The notes below the pieces were generated by a model. That model had not been told where the DNA came from and searched no databases. It worked only from the letters and a program-made list of their open reading frames with translations. From positions 23,059 through 87,058 of the forward strand of contig JAFRRF010000011.1 in the NCBI GenBank assembly GCA_017428245.1: a stretch of 64,000 nt of DNA, in the 5' to 3' direction. Position 1 is the stretch's first letter. Each line of letters starts with the position of its first letter. This DNA comes from Bacteroidales bacterium. GTDB taxonomy: Bacteria; Bacteroidota; Bacteroidia; Bacteroidales; UBA932. Positions 53,575 through 62,035 of the stretch are shown here, piece by piece. Position numbers and translations under genes: made by a program.

Positions 53575-53598
53575 CCGGACGGCGGCGCTGCAGCCGGA

Positions 53599-54351
53599 TT
53601 ACAGGTGGGTGCGGATGATGTCGGCGCCCATTGCGACGGCGCGTTCTTCATATTCGTGAACGACCTCGTCGCAGGTGGAGGGGGTCAGTAGGCGGGGACG
53701 CCAGATGAAACGCTTGCGGGAGACGCCGACCAGCAGGGGCCTGCGGAAAGACTTGAGTTCATCGAGCCTGTCGAAGAGCGTCTGGTTGTCGCGGTCGTTC
53801 TTGGAAAAACCAAATCCCGGGTCGAGGACCCAGTCGGCCACGCCGGCCTCTTTCGCACGGACGGCGAATTCGCGGAAGAATTGCTTCACGCTTTCCACCA
53901 CGTCGTCGTAGGAATAATCGTCGTGCATCGTCTCGAAGGTCCCCTGGTGGTGCATGGCCACGTAGCGGAGGCCGAGCCGGCCGACGACCGGGAGCATCGC
54001 CTCGTCCCATTCGCCCGCGGAAATGTCGTTGACCCAGAAACGGCCGAAAGCCTGGTAGGCCATTACCACGATCGACGAACGGAAGGTGTCGATCGAGACG
54101 GGGACGCCGGGATAGTGGCGACGGAGCGTCTCGAGGGCGGGCTCGAGCCGGGCCCATTCTTCGTCGGCTTCGACGTCGGTGGCTCCCGGCCGGGAAGATA
54201 CGGCGCCCAGGTCCAGTATGTCTGCACCCCGCGCAAGCAGGATGTCCACCCGCCGGCGGAAGGCTTCCTCCGTCGCGGCGCGCGACGGTGCGTAGAAAGA
54301 ATCGGAATTCAGGTTGACGATTCCCATGATTTTGGTTGCTCCGCTTCCCAT
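53599..54351 (-). CDS. folP: Dihydropteroate synthase
   Basis: A 250-residue TIM-barrel enzyme joining p-aminobenzoate to the pterin pyrophosphate in folate synthesis. Motifs: MGIVNLNSDSF (the usual form is NVTPDSF), DLGAVSSRPGA, SIDTFRS, VNDISAG, LDPGFGFSK and LVGVSRKRFI. The gene lies divergent from tmk with a 41-bp gap. The Asn-Leu-Asn-Ser loop variant is in the loop involved in pABA and sulfonamide binding. Confidence 0.92.
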   Translation of the reverse strand: MGSGATKIMGIVNLNSDSFYAPSRAATEEAFRRRVDILLARGADILDLGAVSSRPGATDVEADEEWARLEPALETLRRHYPGVPVSIDTFRSSIVVMAYQAFGRFWVNDISAGEWDEAMLPVVGRLGLRYVAMHHQGTFETMHDDYSYDDVVESVKQFFREFAVRAKEAGVADWVLDPGFGFSKNDRDNQTLFDRLDELKSFRRPLLVGVSRKRFIWRPRLLTPSTCDEVVHEYEERAVAMGADIIRTHL

Positions 54352-54377
54352 AATTTGCTATATTTACAAGTTGAATA

Positions 54378-54385
54378 CAAAGATA
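54378..54385 (-). promoter_or_regulatory. Predicted -7 box for folP
   Basis: The minus strand reads TATCTTTG, an exact TAnnTTTG match, 26 bp upstream of the folP ATG and within the tmk leader. Confidence 0.45.
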
Positions 54386-54392
54386 GTATTTT

Positions 54393-55070
54393 ATGTTGAT
54401 CGTTCTCGAAGGTTTGGACGGCGCCGGTAAATCGACGCAGCTCAAGATGGTGACTTCCTATTTTTCCTCGCTGGGCCGCAAGGTGGATTATCTCCACTTT
54501 CCCCGTTACACGGCCCCGATCTACGGCGATCTCATCGCCAAGTTCCTGCGGGGTGATTTCGGCGCCATCGACCAGGTCCATCCGCAGCTCGTCGCCCTGC
54601 TCTTCGCCGAAGACCGCCGCGACGCGGCCAGCCTGATCCGCAGCTGGATGAACCAGGGCCACGTGGTCATTCTCGACCGCTACGTCTATTCCAACATCGC
54701 CTTCCAGTGCGCGAAGCTGCCGGAACCCGAAGAGGCCGTCGCACTCCGTTCGTGGATCCTCGACCTGGAATACGGGAGCTACGGCATCCCGCGCCCGACG
54801 CTCAACCTCTTCCTCGACGTGCCCATCGAATTCGTCGACGCCAAACTCCGGCAGAGCCGCAAGGGCGGCGACCGCCGCTATCTCGAAGGCAAATCCGACA
54901 TCCACGAGTCCGACATCGCCTTCCAGATCAAGGTGCGCGACCTCTACCGCGAGCAGTGCCGGCTCGACGACACCTTCCTGCGCATCGACTGCAGCGACAC
55001 CGACGGCCATATGCTCCCCGCCGCCGATATCTTCCTGCGCATCCGCGAACAAATCGACGCAATCCTATGA
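54393..55070 (+). CDS. tmk: Thymidylate kinase
   Basis: A 225-residue dTMP kinase. LIVLEGLDGAGKSTQ is the P-loop, VILDRYVYSNIAFQ the DR-Y motif, and LFLDVP precedes the lid. It makes dTDP for DNA synthesis. The stop overlaps the next start by 4 bp (ATGA). Confidence 0.93.
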   Translation: MLIVLEGLDGAGKSTQLKMVTSYFSSLGRKVDYLHFPRYTAPIYGDLIAKFLRGDFGAIDQVHPQLVALLFAEDRRDAASLIRSWMNQGHVVILDRYVYSNIAFQCAKLPEPEEAVALRSWILDLEYGSYGIPRPTLNLFLDVPIEFVDAKLRQSRKGGDRRYLEGKSDIHESDIAFQIKVRDLYREQCRLDDTFLRIDCSDTDGHMLPAADIFLRIREQIDAIL

Positions 55071-56209
55071 GAATCGTCCGCGGCTTCTGCCGGGTGATCT
55101 TCGCCCTGACCTTCATCCTCTCCGGCGTGCTCAAGCTGCTCGATCCCGTGGGGACGGGCCTGATTGTGAAGGAGTACCTCGACTTCATGCACCTGGATTT
55201 CCTGGAGTCCGCTTCCGTGGTGCTGGGCATTGCCCTGGCCACGACCGAATTCACCATCGGCATCTGCGTGCTCGACGGTCTGAGGCTGAAAATCGTGGCC
55301 TGGGCGGCGCTTATCCTTCAGGCCGTGTTCACGCTCCTGACGCTCTACCTGATGCTTTTCAATCCTATCAGCGACTGCGGCTGCTTCGGCGAGGCGATCC
55401 ATCTGACCAATACCCAGACCTTCCTCAAGAACGTGGTGCTGCTCGCGCTGGCGGTCGTGATTTTCCTCGGCCGAAAACGCGCCTCCCGCGTGGCCTGGCC
55501 CGGTCTCGAGTGGGCGTTCATCGGCCTGTTCGCGCTGCTGGGCCTCTCCGTGGCCGTGCGTGCGCTGGCCACCATCCCGCAGGTCGATTTCACGGCCTAC
55601 CGGGTGGGCAGCAGCCTCGATGAGCTGGCACAGGAGAACCAGGCACGCTTCGAAACCACGTTCCTCTATACGAAAGACGGCCATACCGAGGAGTTTACGC
55701 TCGACAACCTGCCCGACGAAAGCTGGACCTATCTCGACAGCCGCACCGTCCAGCTGGGCGGCTCCACGAAGATGGCCCAGGTCGATTTTACGCTCGAACA
55801 GATGGAAGGCCCCGTGCTGGCCGTGTCCGTGCATCACCCCGACGCCCTCAATACCGAGAATAAAGACCGCATCGAGCGTTTCTGCAAAGCGGCCCTGATG
55901 CAGGGGCAGGAGGTGCTGCGCTACGGCCCAACCGAAGAATATGAGACGGCCGACTGGAAATCCCTGCTGACGCTCAACCGCAGCAACGGCGGAGCCGTGT
56001 ATTTCAACGACGGCGTGGTGGTGGCCAAATGGGCCAATTCCGAATTGCCAAAGGTCGATCTGGAAGCGGTCCTGCACGAAGACCCCGACGTCCTGATCCT
56101 GAAGCAGCGCATCCGCGAACAACTCTACGTCAGCATCCTGGTGGCCGGCGTGCTGGTGATGCTTGTGCTGCTGCGCGTCCTCTGCAAACTTTTGATCCGT
56201 TACCGCTGA
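55067..56209 (+). CDS. DoxX/MauE-like membrane protein of the BT_3928 type
   Basis: A 380-residue protein with four N-terminal helices (about residues 8-25, 47-65, 75-95, 115-130) containing a cysteine pair in SDCGCFGE, then a helix near 145-165, a soluble domain of ~190 residues, and a C-terminal helix (about 355-375). This matches the conserved Bacteroidota 'BT_3928 family' beside tmk. The Cys pair recalls MauE/VKOR-like thiol chemistry, but no function is established. The ATG at 55067 overlaps the tmk stop. Confidence 0.75.
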   Translation: MRIVRGFCRVIFALTFILSGVLKLLDPVGTGLIVKEYLDFMHLDFLESASVVLGIALATTEFTIGICVLDGLRLKIVAWAALILQAVFTLLTLYLMLFNPISDCGCFGEAIHLTNTQTFLKNVVLLALAVVIFLGRKRASRVAWPGLEWAFIGLFALLGLSVAVRALATIPQVDFTAYRVGSSLDELAQENQARFETTFLYTKDGHTEEFTLDNLPDESWTYLDSRTVQLGGSTKMAQVDFTLEQMEGPVLAVSVHHPDALNTENKDRIERFCKAALMQGQEVLRYGPTEEYETADWKSLLTLNRSNGGAVYFNDGVVVAKWANSELPKVDLEAVLHEDPDVLILKQRIREQLYVSILVAGVLVMLVLLRVLCKLLIRYR

Positions 56210-56210
56210 T

Positions 56211-57224
56211 ATGGACATTGCCGTCGTCATACTCAATTGGAACGGTCTGAAGATGCTTCAGACCTATCTGCCGACCCTGGTGGCGCGCACCACGCACCCC
56301 GGCGCCTTCATCGTTGTGGCCGACAACGGTTCGACCGACGGATCCCTGGAGTGGATGCGTCAGGAGTATCCGGCCATCCGGACCATCGCTTTCGACCGGA
56401 ACTATGGCTTCACCGGCGGGTACAACCGTGCCCTGCGGGAGATCGATGCCGACTACTATGTGCTGATCAATTCCGATATCGAGGTGGGCGAGGGCTGGCT
56501 CCAGCCGCTGGTCGCCTTTATGGAGGAACATCCCGAGGTGGGCGTCTGCCAGCCGAAAGTGTTGTCTTTGGCTGCGCGCGATACTTTCGAGTATGCCGGT
56601 GCGGCGGGCGGATATATCGACCGTTACGGCTATCCCTTCTGCCGCGGGCGCATCCTCTCGTATCTGGAGAAGGATGCGGGCCAGTACGATGAGGCGGAAG
56701 AGTGTTTCTGGGCCACGGGTGCCTGTATGATGGTGCGCAGTGCCCTGTACCACCATCTGGGCGGTCTCGACGAGTCGTTCTTCGCCCATATGGAAGAGAT
56801 CGATTTCTGCTGGCGCGCCAAGTTGCTGGGCTATCAGGTGTGGTGCGTGCCTGCCTCGACGGTCTGGCACGTGGGCGGCGGCACGCTGCCCAACAATTCG
56901 CCGCGGAAGCTCTATTTCAACTACCGCAATAACCTGCTGATGCTCTACAAGAACCTGCCCGACAACATCCGGCGCCGGCGCATCTTCCTGCGTCTGTGCC
57001 TCGACGGGGCATCAGCCCTCGTCTATCTGCTCACGGGCAAATGGTCGTACTTCAAGGCCGTCTGGACCGCCCATCGCGACTACTTCCGCCTGCGCCGCGA
57101 CGAAGATCCTTCTCCTTTCGAGGAGGAACGCAACAACATCGGCCTCTACGACAAGAGCATCGTCCTCCGCTTCTTCCTTTCCGGCAAAAAACTCAGGTGG
57201 AGCGACATCGAGCGTGACCTGTAG
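56211..57224 (+). CDS. GT2 glycosyltransferase (WbbL-like)
   Basis: A 337-residue GT-A enzyme. VVILNWNGLKML, VVADNGSTDGS and the DxD-like NSDIEVG (near residue 88) are the nucleotide-sugar site; EEIDFCWRAKLLGYQV and VWHVGGGT match the WbbL/rhamnosyltransferase end of GT2. A hydrophobic segment near residue 265 may contact the membrane. It follows the DoxX-like gene by 1 bp, outside the main polysaccharide locus. Confidence 0.86.
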   Translation: MDIAVVILNWNGLKMLQTYLPTLVARTTHPGAFIVVADNGSTDGSLEWMRQEYPAIRTIAFDRNYGFTGGYNRALREIDADYYVLINSDIEVGEGWLQPLVAFMEEHPEVGVCQPKVLSLAARDTFEYAGAAGGYIDRYGYPFCRGRILSYLEKDAGQYDEAEECFWATGACMMVRSALYHHLGGLDESFFAHMEEIDFCWRAKLLGYQVWCVPASTVWHVGGGTLPNNSPRKLYFNYRNNLLMLYKNLPDNIRRRRIFLRLCLDGASALVYLLTGKWSYFKAVWTAHRDYFRLRRDEDPSPFEEERNNIGLYDKSIVLRFFLSGKKLRWSDIERDL

Positions 57225-57259
57225 CAAGGAACCGGGCACGAGTCAGTCCCTGACCTTCG

Positions 57260-57285
57260 CGTCATTCCCGGCTTGACCGGGAATC
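57260..57285. repeat. REP-like palindrome (ATTCCCGG variant)
   Basis: Arms ATTCCCGG (57264-57271) and CCGGGAAT (57277-57284) around CTTGA. Compensating T/A changes relative to the other two copies preserve the stem. It lies between convergent genes and may serve as a transcription stop. Confidence 0.82.
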
Positions 57286-57288
57286 CCG

Positions 57289-57774
57289 TTATACTCCCTG
57301 CCGGATAACCAGTGTGGCGTTGCTCTCATAATGCTGTCCTGTTTTATCGGTGCGCGTATCGTCGATCAGCAATATGTAGATTTCATAGGGAATCCCTATC
57401 GTATTAGGTTCGACAGTGATTGAATAGGAAGACTGGAATTGATTAATCCTTTTTCGATCGACAGTTACCTGGTTATTGGGAATGAGTGTGCTGCCCAATC
57501 CTATTACGAAGGAATCGTTTAAAGGAACACCATCTTCTTCCGGGAAAGATGCGATAACGGTAAAAGTGGCCCCGGAACTGGGGATATCAACGAAATAGTG
57601 ATGAAGCCTATCGTAAAGCTCTCCAAGTTGGCCGTCGATCTGCGTGAAAGACATATCAGAAGTCAAAGTGATCTTGCCTCCCACACCGCCAGATAAACTT
57701 GCTATCTCATTGTCGACACTCTGACATCCTCCAAAAAAGAAGCAAATGATAAAAAGCAAGAAAAGACGTTTCAT
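57289..57774 (-). CDS. Small predicted lipoprotein, unknown function
   Basis: A 161-residue protein with a hydrophobic start and lipobox FFGGCQS (Cys17). The mature part is a predicted beta-sandwich-like sequence (TFTVIASFPEEDG, SYSITVEPNTIGIPYEIYILLID) without recognised motifs. It lies downstream of the TPR/HTH regulator gene on the same strand, separated by 34 bp, and may share its transcript. No homologous family can be named from the sequence. Confidence 0.62.
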   Translation of the reverse strand: MKRLFLLFIICFFFGGCQSVDNEIASLSGGVGGKITLTSDMSFTQIDGQLGELYDRLHHYFVDIPSSGATFTVIASFPEEDGVPLNDSFVIGLGSTLIPNNQVTVDRKRINQFQSSYSITVEPNTIGIPYEIYILLIDDTRTDKTGQHYESNATLVIRQGV

Positions 57775-57808
57775 AGGAATAGGGTGTTAATGATATAATA
57801 TTGAGTCA

Positions 57809-59458
57809 TTAGTTTTCTGTATTGGATTGCTGGTCTTTCCGCATGATTTCCAGTTGCGAGATGTCCAGGTTCAGGTCCGGCGACAGTTTTTCGATATGTT
57901 TGCGTATGGCCGATTTGACTGAGCGGACTTGAGATCCGGAAGTGCTGAGCGTGCTGGCAATTTCATTGATCGAAAAACCCATTTCAGTTAAAATAAAAAC
58001 GGCTCTCTGCTGTACTCCGCCTAATAAACCGGCAATAGTCCTGATATTCGGGGGAAAGTTTTCAGTGTAGGAAGACAGTGTCCCGTCGATGTTGTTTGCC
58101 AGATTCTTTTGATTCTCCCGGATAAACAGGTTGAGTGCTTCCTGCCTTTTTTCAGAAGGCAGATTGTGGATATAGCTTAATCTTTGGTTGATTCCTGAAT
58201 AAGAGGAGAGAACAGACATAAGCAGGGACCGCGCCAGAGAATCTTTTAGCTTGGCCTGATGGTCGGATTCTCTCAATCGCCGGCTTAAATAGAGGTTCCA
58301 GACGAGGAAAGCGATGATGATCAGGGAGAAGAGCAACAACGCGGTCAATAATGTCCGGTGATGCTTGGCCTTGGCGAGCTCCGCTTCCTTGGCGGTCATG
58401 TCATACTGCTTTTCCAATTCCAAGACCCGTTTTTCCGTCTTTTGGCTATACTCTTTGCATAATGACTGATAAGCTAAATGCGCATAATGTGCCGAAGAAT
58501 CAGGGCACTCTATTTTATCGTATAAATAAGATAGTCGATTAAGGATAGCATGATAGTAAATGGAGTCTTGCGACCTGCGATTCTCGTATGTGTTTTTTTC
58601 ACAATTAATAGCCGATAGTATGTTACCCTGGTTCTCGTAGATCTTAGATAATAACTGTTGCTTGGCTCCGAAATCCGCTGGAGATGCTTTCCACTGTTTA
58701 CAATAATAGTCGGCGCTATCCAATTGGTGCGCGATGTGCAGATAATATAAAGCTTTGCTATTATTAATATTCTCCGAACGAATATCAGGATGTTGAGCTA
58801 ATGTGCTGTCCAGTATGCACAAAGTTTGTTCTGCTTGTATGCTGTCCAATAGAGTGACATGGCAGGCAAGCAGATCGCATAAATCTAGCACCATATTCCG
58901 AACGTTTCCTAGCCGCCGTTCGCTCTCAACTGCTGAATTAAAATATAGGGCCGCTTCCTCAAAGTTTGCGTTACCATAATTAATTCGCCCCAAAAAAACA
59001 TCAATAAGTGCCGACAACCGATCGTTTTGGATACTGTGATCATCCATTATTTGACGGGCTTGGTGCATTAAACGATGTGCCAAGGTGTCCCCACTATCCT
59101 TTTTTTGTCGGACCAAGCCGTGATAAAACGATGCCCGTGCCTGATTATAGTAATCTTGGGTATGATTAATAAAGTAGTCTCGGGCTATAGATATCGCTGA
59201 GTCACCCGGAAACGGAATGTGGTTCTTGTGCTGGGCGATTGTCAGCAATAGGCTGTAGTAAGCCGATTGTTCCTTGCTGAGCAACGAAGGATCCAGCGCC
59301 GACAGGGAATCCAGCGCCCAATCCGGATGCTCCTGCAGAGAGTTGTCAATGGCCCGGAGCCTTTCGGAATAGATCCTTGGCGAAGTCCTGCAGGAGAAAA
59401 CACACAGGGCCAGAGCCAGCCCCAAAAACCAAACTGCGAATCGTTTCAATGCCGTCAT
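57809..59458 (-). CDS. TPR-containing membrane regulator with C-terminal HTH
   Basis: A 549-residue protein typical of Bacteroidota TPR/HTH sensors. It has a signal/lipobox-like start (LALALCVFSC, Cys23), helical TPR-like repeats (about residues 30-345), a coiled coil (QKTEKRVLELEKQYDM), one transmembrane helix (about 370-392), and a C-terminal cytoplasmic helical domain whose NEIASTLSTSGSQVRSVKSAIRKHI (about 488-520) is a LuxR/sigma-4-like helix-turn-helix. It would sense a periplasmic signal and regulate transcription from the membrane. Divergent from the BACON-like lipoprotein genes, which are plausible targets. Confidence 0.78.
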   Translation of the reverse strand: MTALKRFAVWFLGLALALCVFSCRTSPRIYSERLRAIDNSLQEHPDWALDSLSALDPSLLSKEQSAYYSLLLTIAQHKNHIPFPGDSAISIARDYFINHTQDYYNQARASFYHGLVRQKKDSGDTLAHRLMHQARQIMDDHSIQNDRLSALIDVFLGRINYGNANFEEAALYFNSAVESERRLGNVRNMVLDLCDLLACHVTLLDSIQAEQTLCILDSTLAQHPDIRSENINNSKALYYLHIAHQLDSADYYCKQWKASPADFGAKQQLLSKIYENQGNILSAINCEKNTYENRRSQDSIYYHAILNRLSYLYDKIECPDSSAHYAHLAYQSLCKEYSQKTEKRVLELEKQYDMTAKEAELAKAKHHRTLLTALLLFSLIIIAFLVWNLYLSRRLRESDHQAKLKDSLARSLLMSVLSSYSGINQRLSYIHNLPSEKRQEALNLFIRENQKNLANNIDGTLSSYTENFPPNIRTIAGLLGGVQQRAVFILTEMGFSINEIASTLSTSGSQVRSVKSAIRKHIEKLSPDLNLDISQLEIMRKDQQSNTEN

Positions 59459-59474
59459 TTTGATAGGTTTATCA

Positions 59475-59504
59475 CAAAGTTGCGATTTTTTACGCTGAAA
59501 TCAA
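59475..59504 (-). promoter_or_regulatory. Predicted promoter for the TPR/HTH regulator gene
   Basis: The minus strand has TTG (59502-59504), a 19-nt spacer, and CAACTTTG (59475-59482), one mismatch from TAnnTTTG. The ATG is 17 bp downstream. The rest of the 352-bp gap 59459-59810 holds no gene or repeat I can identify. Confidence 0.5.
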
Positions 59505-59810
59505 GGGGAACTCGTGGCAGTTTCGCTTGCAGTGTTCCTTAAGTCGCTTATTATCAGCAATGACTGTTTCTGCCGATTTCGCTTGGACGGATCGGCTCCG
59601 AGATCGTGGGATCCGATCTGCCCATCAGGAAAGACGGGGAAATTGAAGGGAGTCAAAAGGCTCATTGTGAATGGCTTATGCCCGAAATCGAGACGGAATG
59701 CCGTACGATATCCCGCGTTTTATGATACCTTTACAACACGGGCGGAATGGATTCACCCACGCAACATTCTACCCTCCATTTGCATCTTTAATTAGAATAA
59801 AGTCGTTATT

Positions 59811-60479
59811 ATGAAAAAAATCGTTTTGCTTGCATTCATCCTCATGGCTTTCATGGCCGTCTCTTGTGAAGATTTTTCATTATTTGAGAAGGATACATTG
59901 GAAGTGGACAAGGACTCGCTGACGTTCAGAGCGACTGAGCAGAGGCTCTCTTTCCATATTACGACGAACGGTGCCTGGCGCATTGTAGAGAATCCCCAGC
60001 CCGAACGAATGTTTTACACTATTTCTCCAGACTATGGGGACGGCGATGCCTGGGTTATGGTTACGGTTTATGAAAACGGTACGCCCAAGAATCGTTCACA
60101 GGAATTCCTTATAAAAAGTGCCAAAGATTCGAAGAAACTGGTAATCACCCAGGTTGCTCCTCTTCCTACGATTAACAGCAACAGTGTCTGTTCTATATAT
60201 GGTTTTGGGGGTGGCGATCCTGTTTCCACGGTTCCTGCAAATGGCGGTATAGTATTGATTGCCGGGCGCCATATCGGGATGGCGACCATCCAGTGCGATT
60301 TGGAAGATATTTCTTACGAAACGAATAGTTCTAATTATGAGTATCATTATTTCAAAGCCCTCATTCCCTCCTGCCCGACCGCTGAAGGGCGGACAATCGG
60401 CTTCATCCTTACACTTACCACCGAAAGCGGCGAACTCACCCAACCTTACTTCATCGAACAGGACGGTCGCAACGAATAG
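59811..60479 (+). CDS. BACON-like lipoprotein, paralog 1
   Basis: A 222-residue predicted lipoprotein with lipobox MAVSCED (Cys19). Mature residues about 30-115 (LEVDKDSLTFRATEQRLSF, GAWRIVEN, SQEFLIKSAKDSKKLVITQ) have the strand order of a BACON domain, a carbohydrate- or mucin-associated Ig-like fold of Bacteroidota. A second beta-rich half ends in TLTTESGELTQPYFIEQDGR. First of three tandem paralogs. No catalytic residues visible; a surface-exposed binding or adhesion role is inferred from the family. Confidence 0.7.
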   Translation: MKKIVLLAFILMAFMAVSCEDFSLFEKDTLEVDKDSLTFRATEQRLSFHITTNGAWRIVENPQPERMFYTISPDYGDGDAWVMVTVYENGTPKNRSQEFLIKSAKDSKKLVITQVAPLPTINSNSVCSIYGFGGGDPVSTVPANGGIVLIAGRHIGMATIQCDLEDISYETNSSNYEYHYFKALIPSCPTAEGRTIGFILTLTTESGELTQPYFIEQDGRNE

Positions 60480-60492
60480 AATGAGAGGGTGT

Positions 60493-61179
60493 ATGATGAA
60501 AAACAGTATCTTGTTTGCAATTGTCCTGACCGCCATGCTGGCCAGCTCCTGTGAATCCTTTTCAATATTTGAGATAGGCAAGGATAAGGAGATATTGGAA
60601 GTTGATACGGAATTACTGGAGTTCAGGGCGACTGAGCAAAGGATTTCTTTCCATATTACGTCAAGCGGTCCCTGGCATATCGAGACGGATCTTCAGCCCG
60701 AAACCCTGTTCTGCTCCTTCTCACCGGAACGAGGAGCGGGAGATGCGTGGGTTACGGCTGCGGTAGAAAACAATGATACTTTTTATCATCGCACACAGGA
60801 ATTCCTGATCAAAGGGGAAAAGGAGTCGAAGAAACTGACGATTACCCAGCCCGCTCCTCTCCCTTCCATAGACCCTGAAAACGCTTTTTGCCGGATTAAG
60901 GGCTTGGATGAGGGCAGCCTTCTTTCCTCGCTTCCGGCGAATGGCGGTACCGTGGAGATTGGCGGATTTCACTTTGGCATAGTAAGTTTTAGCTGCGATA
61001 GGGAAGATATTTCTGTCGACACATTAGATCAGAAACCAAGATTTCATCACTACAAAGCAACCGTTCCCGCCTGCCCGACCGCTGAAGGACGGACAATCGG
61101 CTTCATCCTGACACTTACCACCGAAAGCGGCGAAATCACCCAACCTTACTACATCGAACAGGACGGTCGCAGCGAGTAG
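60493..61179 (+). CDS. BACON-like lipoprotein, paralog 2
   Basis: A 228-residue lipoprotein (lipobox LASSCES) with the same two-part layout as paralog 1. The C-terminal ~35 codons are nearly identical at DNA level, while the middle (about residues 130-190) differs strongly. The start at 60493 is chosen because the same GAGAGGGTGT leader precedes ATGATG in paralog 3; in-frame ATGs at 60481 and 60496 are alternatives. 13 bp after the previous stop. Confidence 0.7.
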   Translation: MMKNSILFAIVLTAMLASSCESFSIFEIGKDKEILEVDTELLEFRATEQRISFHITSSGPWHIETDLQPETLFCSFSPERGAGDAWVTAAVENNDTFYHRTQEFLIKGEKESKKLTITQPAPLPSIDPENAFCRIKGLDEGSLLSSLPANGGTVEIGGFHFGIVSFSCDREDISVDTLDQKPRFHHYKATVPACPTAEGRTIGFILTLTTESGEITQPYYIEQDGRSE

Positions 61180-61192
61180 AAAGAGAGGGTGT

Positions 61193-61879
61193 ATGATGAA
61201 AAACATTATCTTGTTTGCAATTGTCCTGACCTCCTTGCTGGCCAGCTCCTGTGAATCCTTCTCACTATTTGAGATAGGCAAGGATAAGGACATACTGGAG
61301 GTGGACAGGGACACGCTGAAGTTCAGGCCAACAGAGCAAAGGATTTCTTTCCATATCACGTCAGGCGGTCCGTGGCGCATCGTAGAGAATCCTCAGCCAG
61401 AACACCCATTCTACACCGTTTCCCCGGAATCCGGGAATGGAGATGCTTGGGTTATGGTGACGGTATATGAAAATATGACGATTTATCACCGTTTGCAGGA
61501 ATTCCTGATCAAAGGGGAGAAGGTGTCGAAGAAACTGACGATTATCCAACCTGCCGCTCCCCCTTCGATAAGTATGGGATCTTATTACAGGATTTGGTCT
61601 TTTGCCGGCAATGGCCCTTTTTCTACAGTTCCTGCAAATGGCGGAATCGTAGTGTTTACCGGAGCCCAATTTGGATTGACAACCATCCGCTGTGATTGCG
61701 AAGATGTCACTTTCGACTATTCCGGTCCGGTATCCACGATAGGATTTGATTACAATGCAACTGTGCCTGCCTGCCCGACCGAGGAAGGGCGGACATTAGG
61801 CTTTTTTGTTACGGTTACCACCGAAAGCGGCGAGCTCACACAACCCTACTACGTCGAACAGGACGGTCGCGCAGAATAA
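61193..61879 (+). CDS. BACON-like lipoprotein, paralog 3
   Basis: A 228-residue lipoprotein, very close to paralog 2 in the first 55 residues (signal, lipobox LASSCES, FEIGKDKDILEVD) and closer to paralog 1 in the next stretch (WRIVENPQPE, GDAWVMVTVYEN). This mosaic similarity suggests gene conversion within the array. Same 13-bp spacing and leader as paralog 2. Followed by a long hairpin at 61945. Confidence 0.7.
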   Translation: MMKNIILFAIVLTSLLASSCESFSLFEIGKDKDILEVDRDTLKFRPTEQRISFHITSGGPWRIVENPQPEHPFYTVSPESGNGDAWVMVTVYENMTIYHRLQEFLIKGEKVSKKLTIIQPAAPPSISMGSYYRIWSFAGNGPFSTVPANGGIVVFTGAQFGLTTIRCDCEDVTFDYSGPVSTIGFDYNATVPACPTEEGRTLGFFVTVTTESGELTQPYYVEQDGRAE

Positions 61880-61944
61880 GCAAATCAAATATGAAGCTCC
61901 GGCCTGAAGCGGCTGGTTCGTAATCTCTTGATTTTCAATCGTTA

Positions 61945-62035
61945 ATGCAAAGTCGCCCTCTCTAATCAGGAGAGGGCGACTTTGCATAAGGCGTTGAAAG
62001 ATAGAGTATTATCCTCCAGCGGCTCCTGCTCTCTC
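61945..62035. repeat. Hairpin element beside second HUH transposase gene, copy 1
   Basis: A perfect 17-bp stem (61945-61961 with 61971-61987; core AGTCGCCCTCT) around a 9-nt loop, followed by GTTGAAAGAT and CTCCAGCGG. The same order of blocks occurs at 63076-63145. The right part overlaps the last codons of the transposase gene. It may also stop transcription, though no T-run follows the stem. Confidence 0.75.

Noticed and set aside
54707..55066. N-terminal extension of the DoxX-like protein back into tmk
   Set aside because: The extra residues are an Arg/Pro-rich shadow of tmk; the ATG at 55067 begins with a membrane helix and a typical 4-bp overlap.
59459..59810. A small gene or RNA in the gap before the lipoprotein array
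   Set aside because: No tRNA-like fold, no convincing small frame with a start signal, and only a weak GATC-rich inverted repeat near 59588-59620.
60259..60492. Upstream extension of BACON-like paralog 2
   Set aside because: It would overlap paralog 1 by more than 200 bp; the lipoprotein signal starts at 60493.
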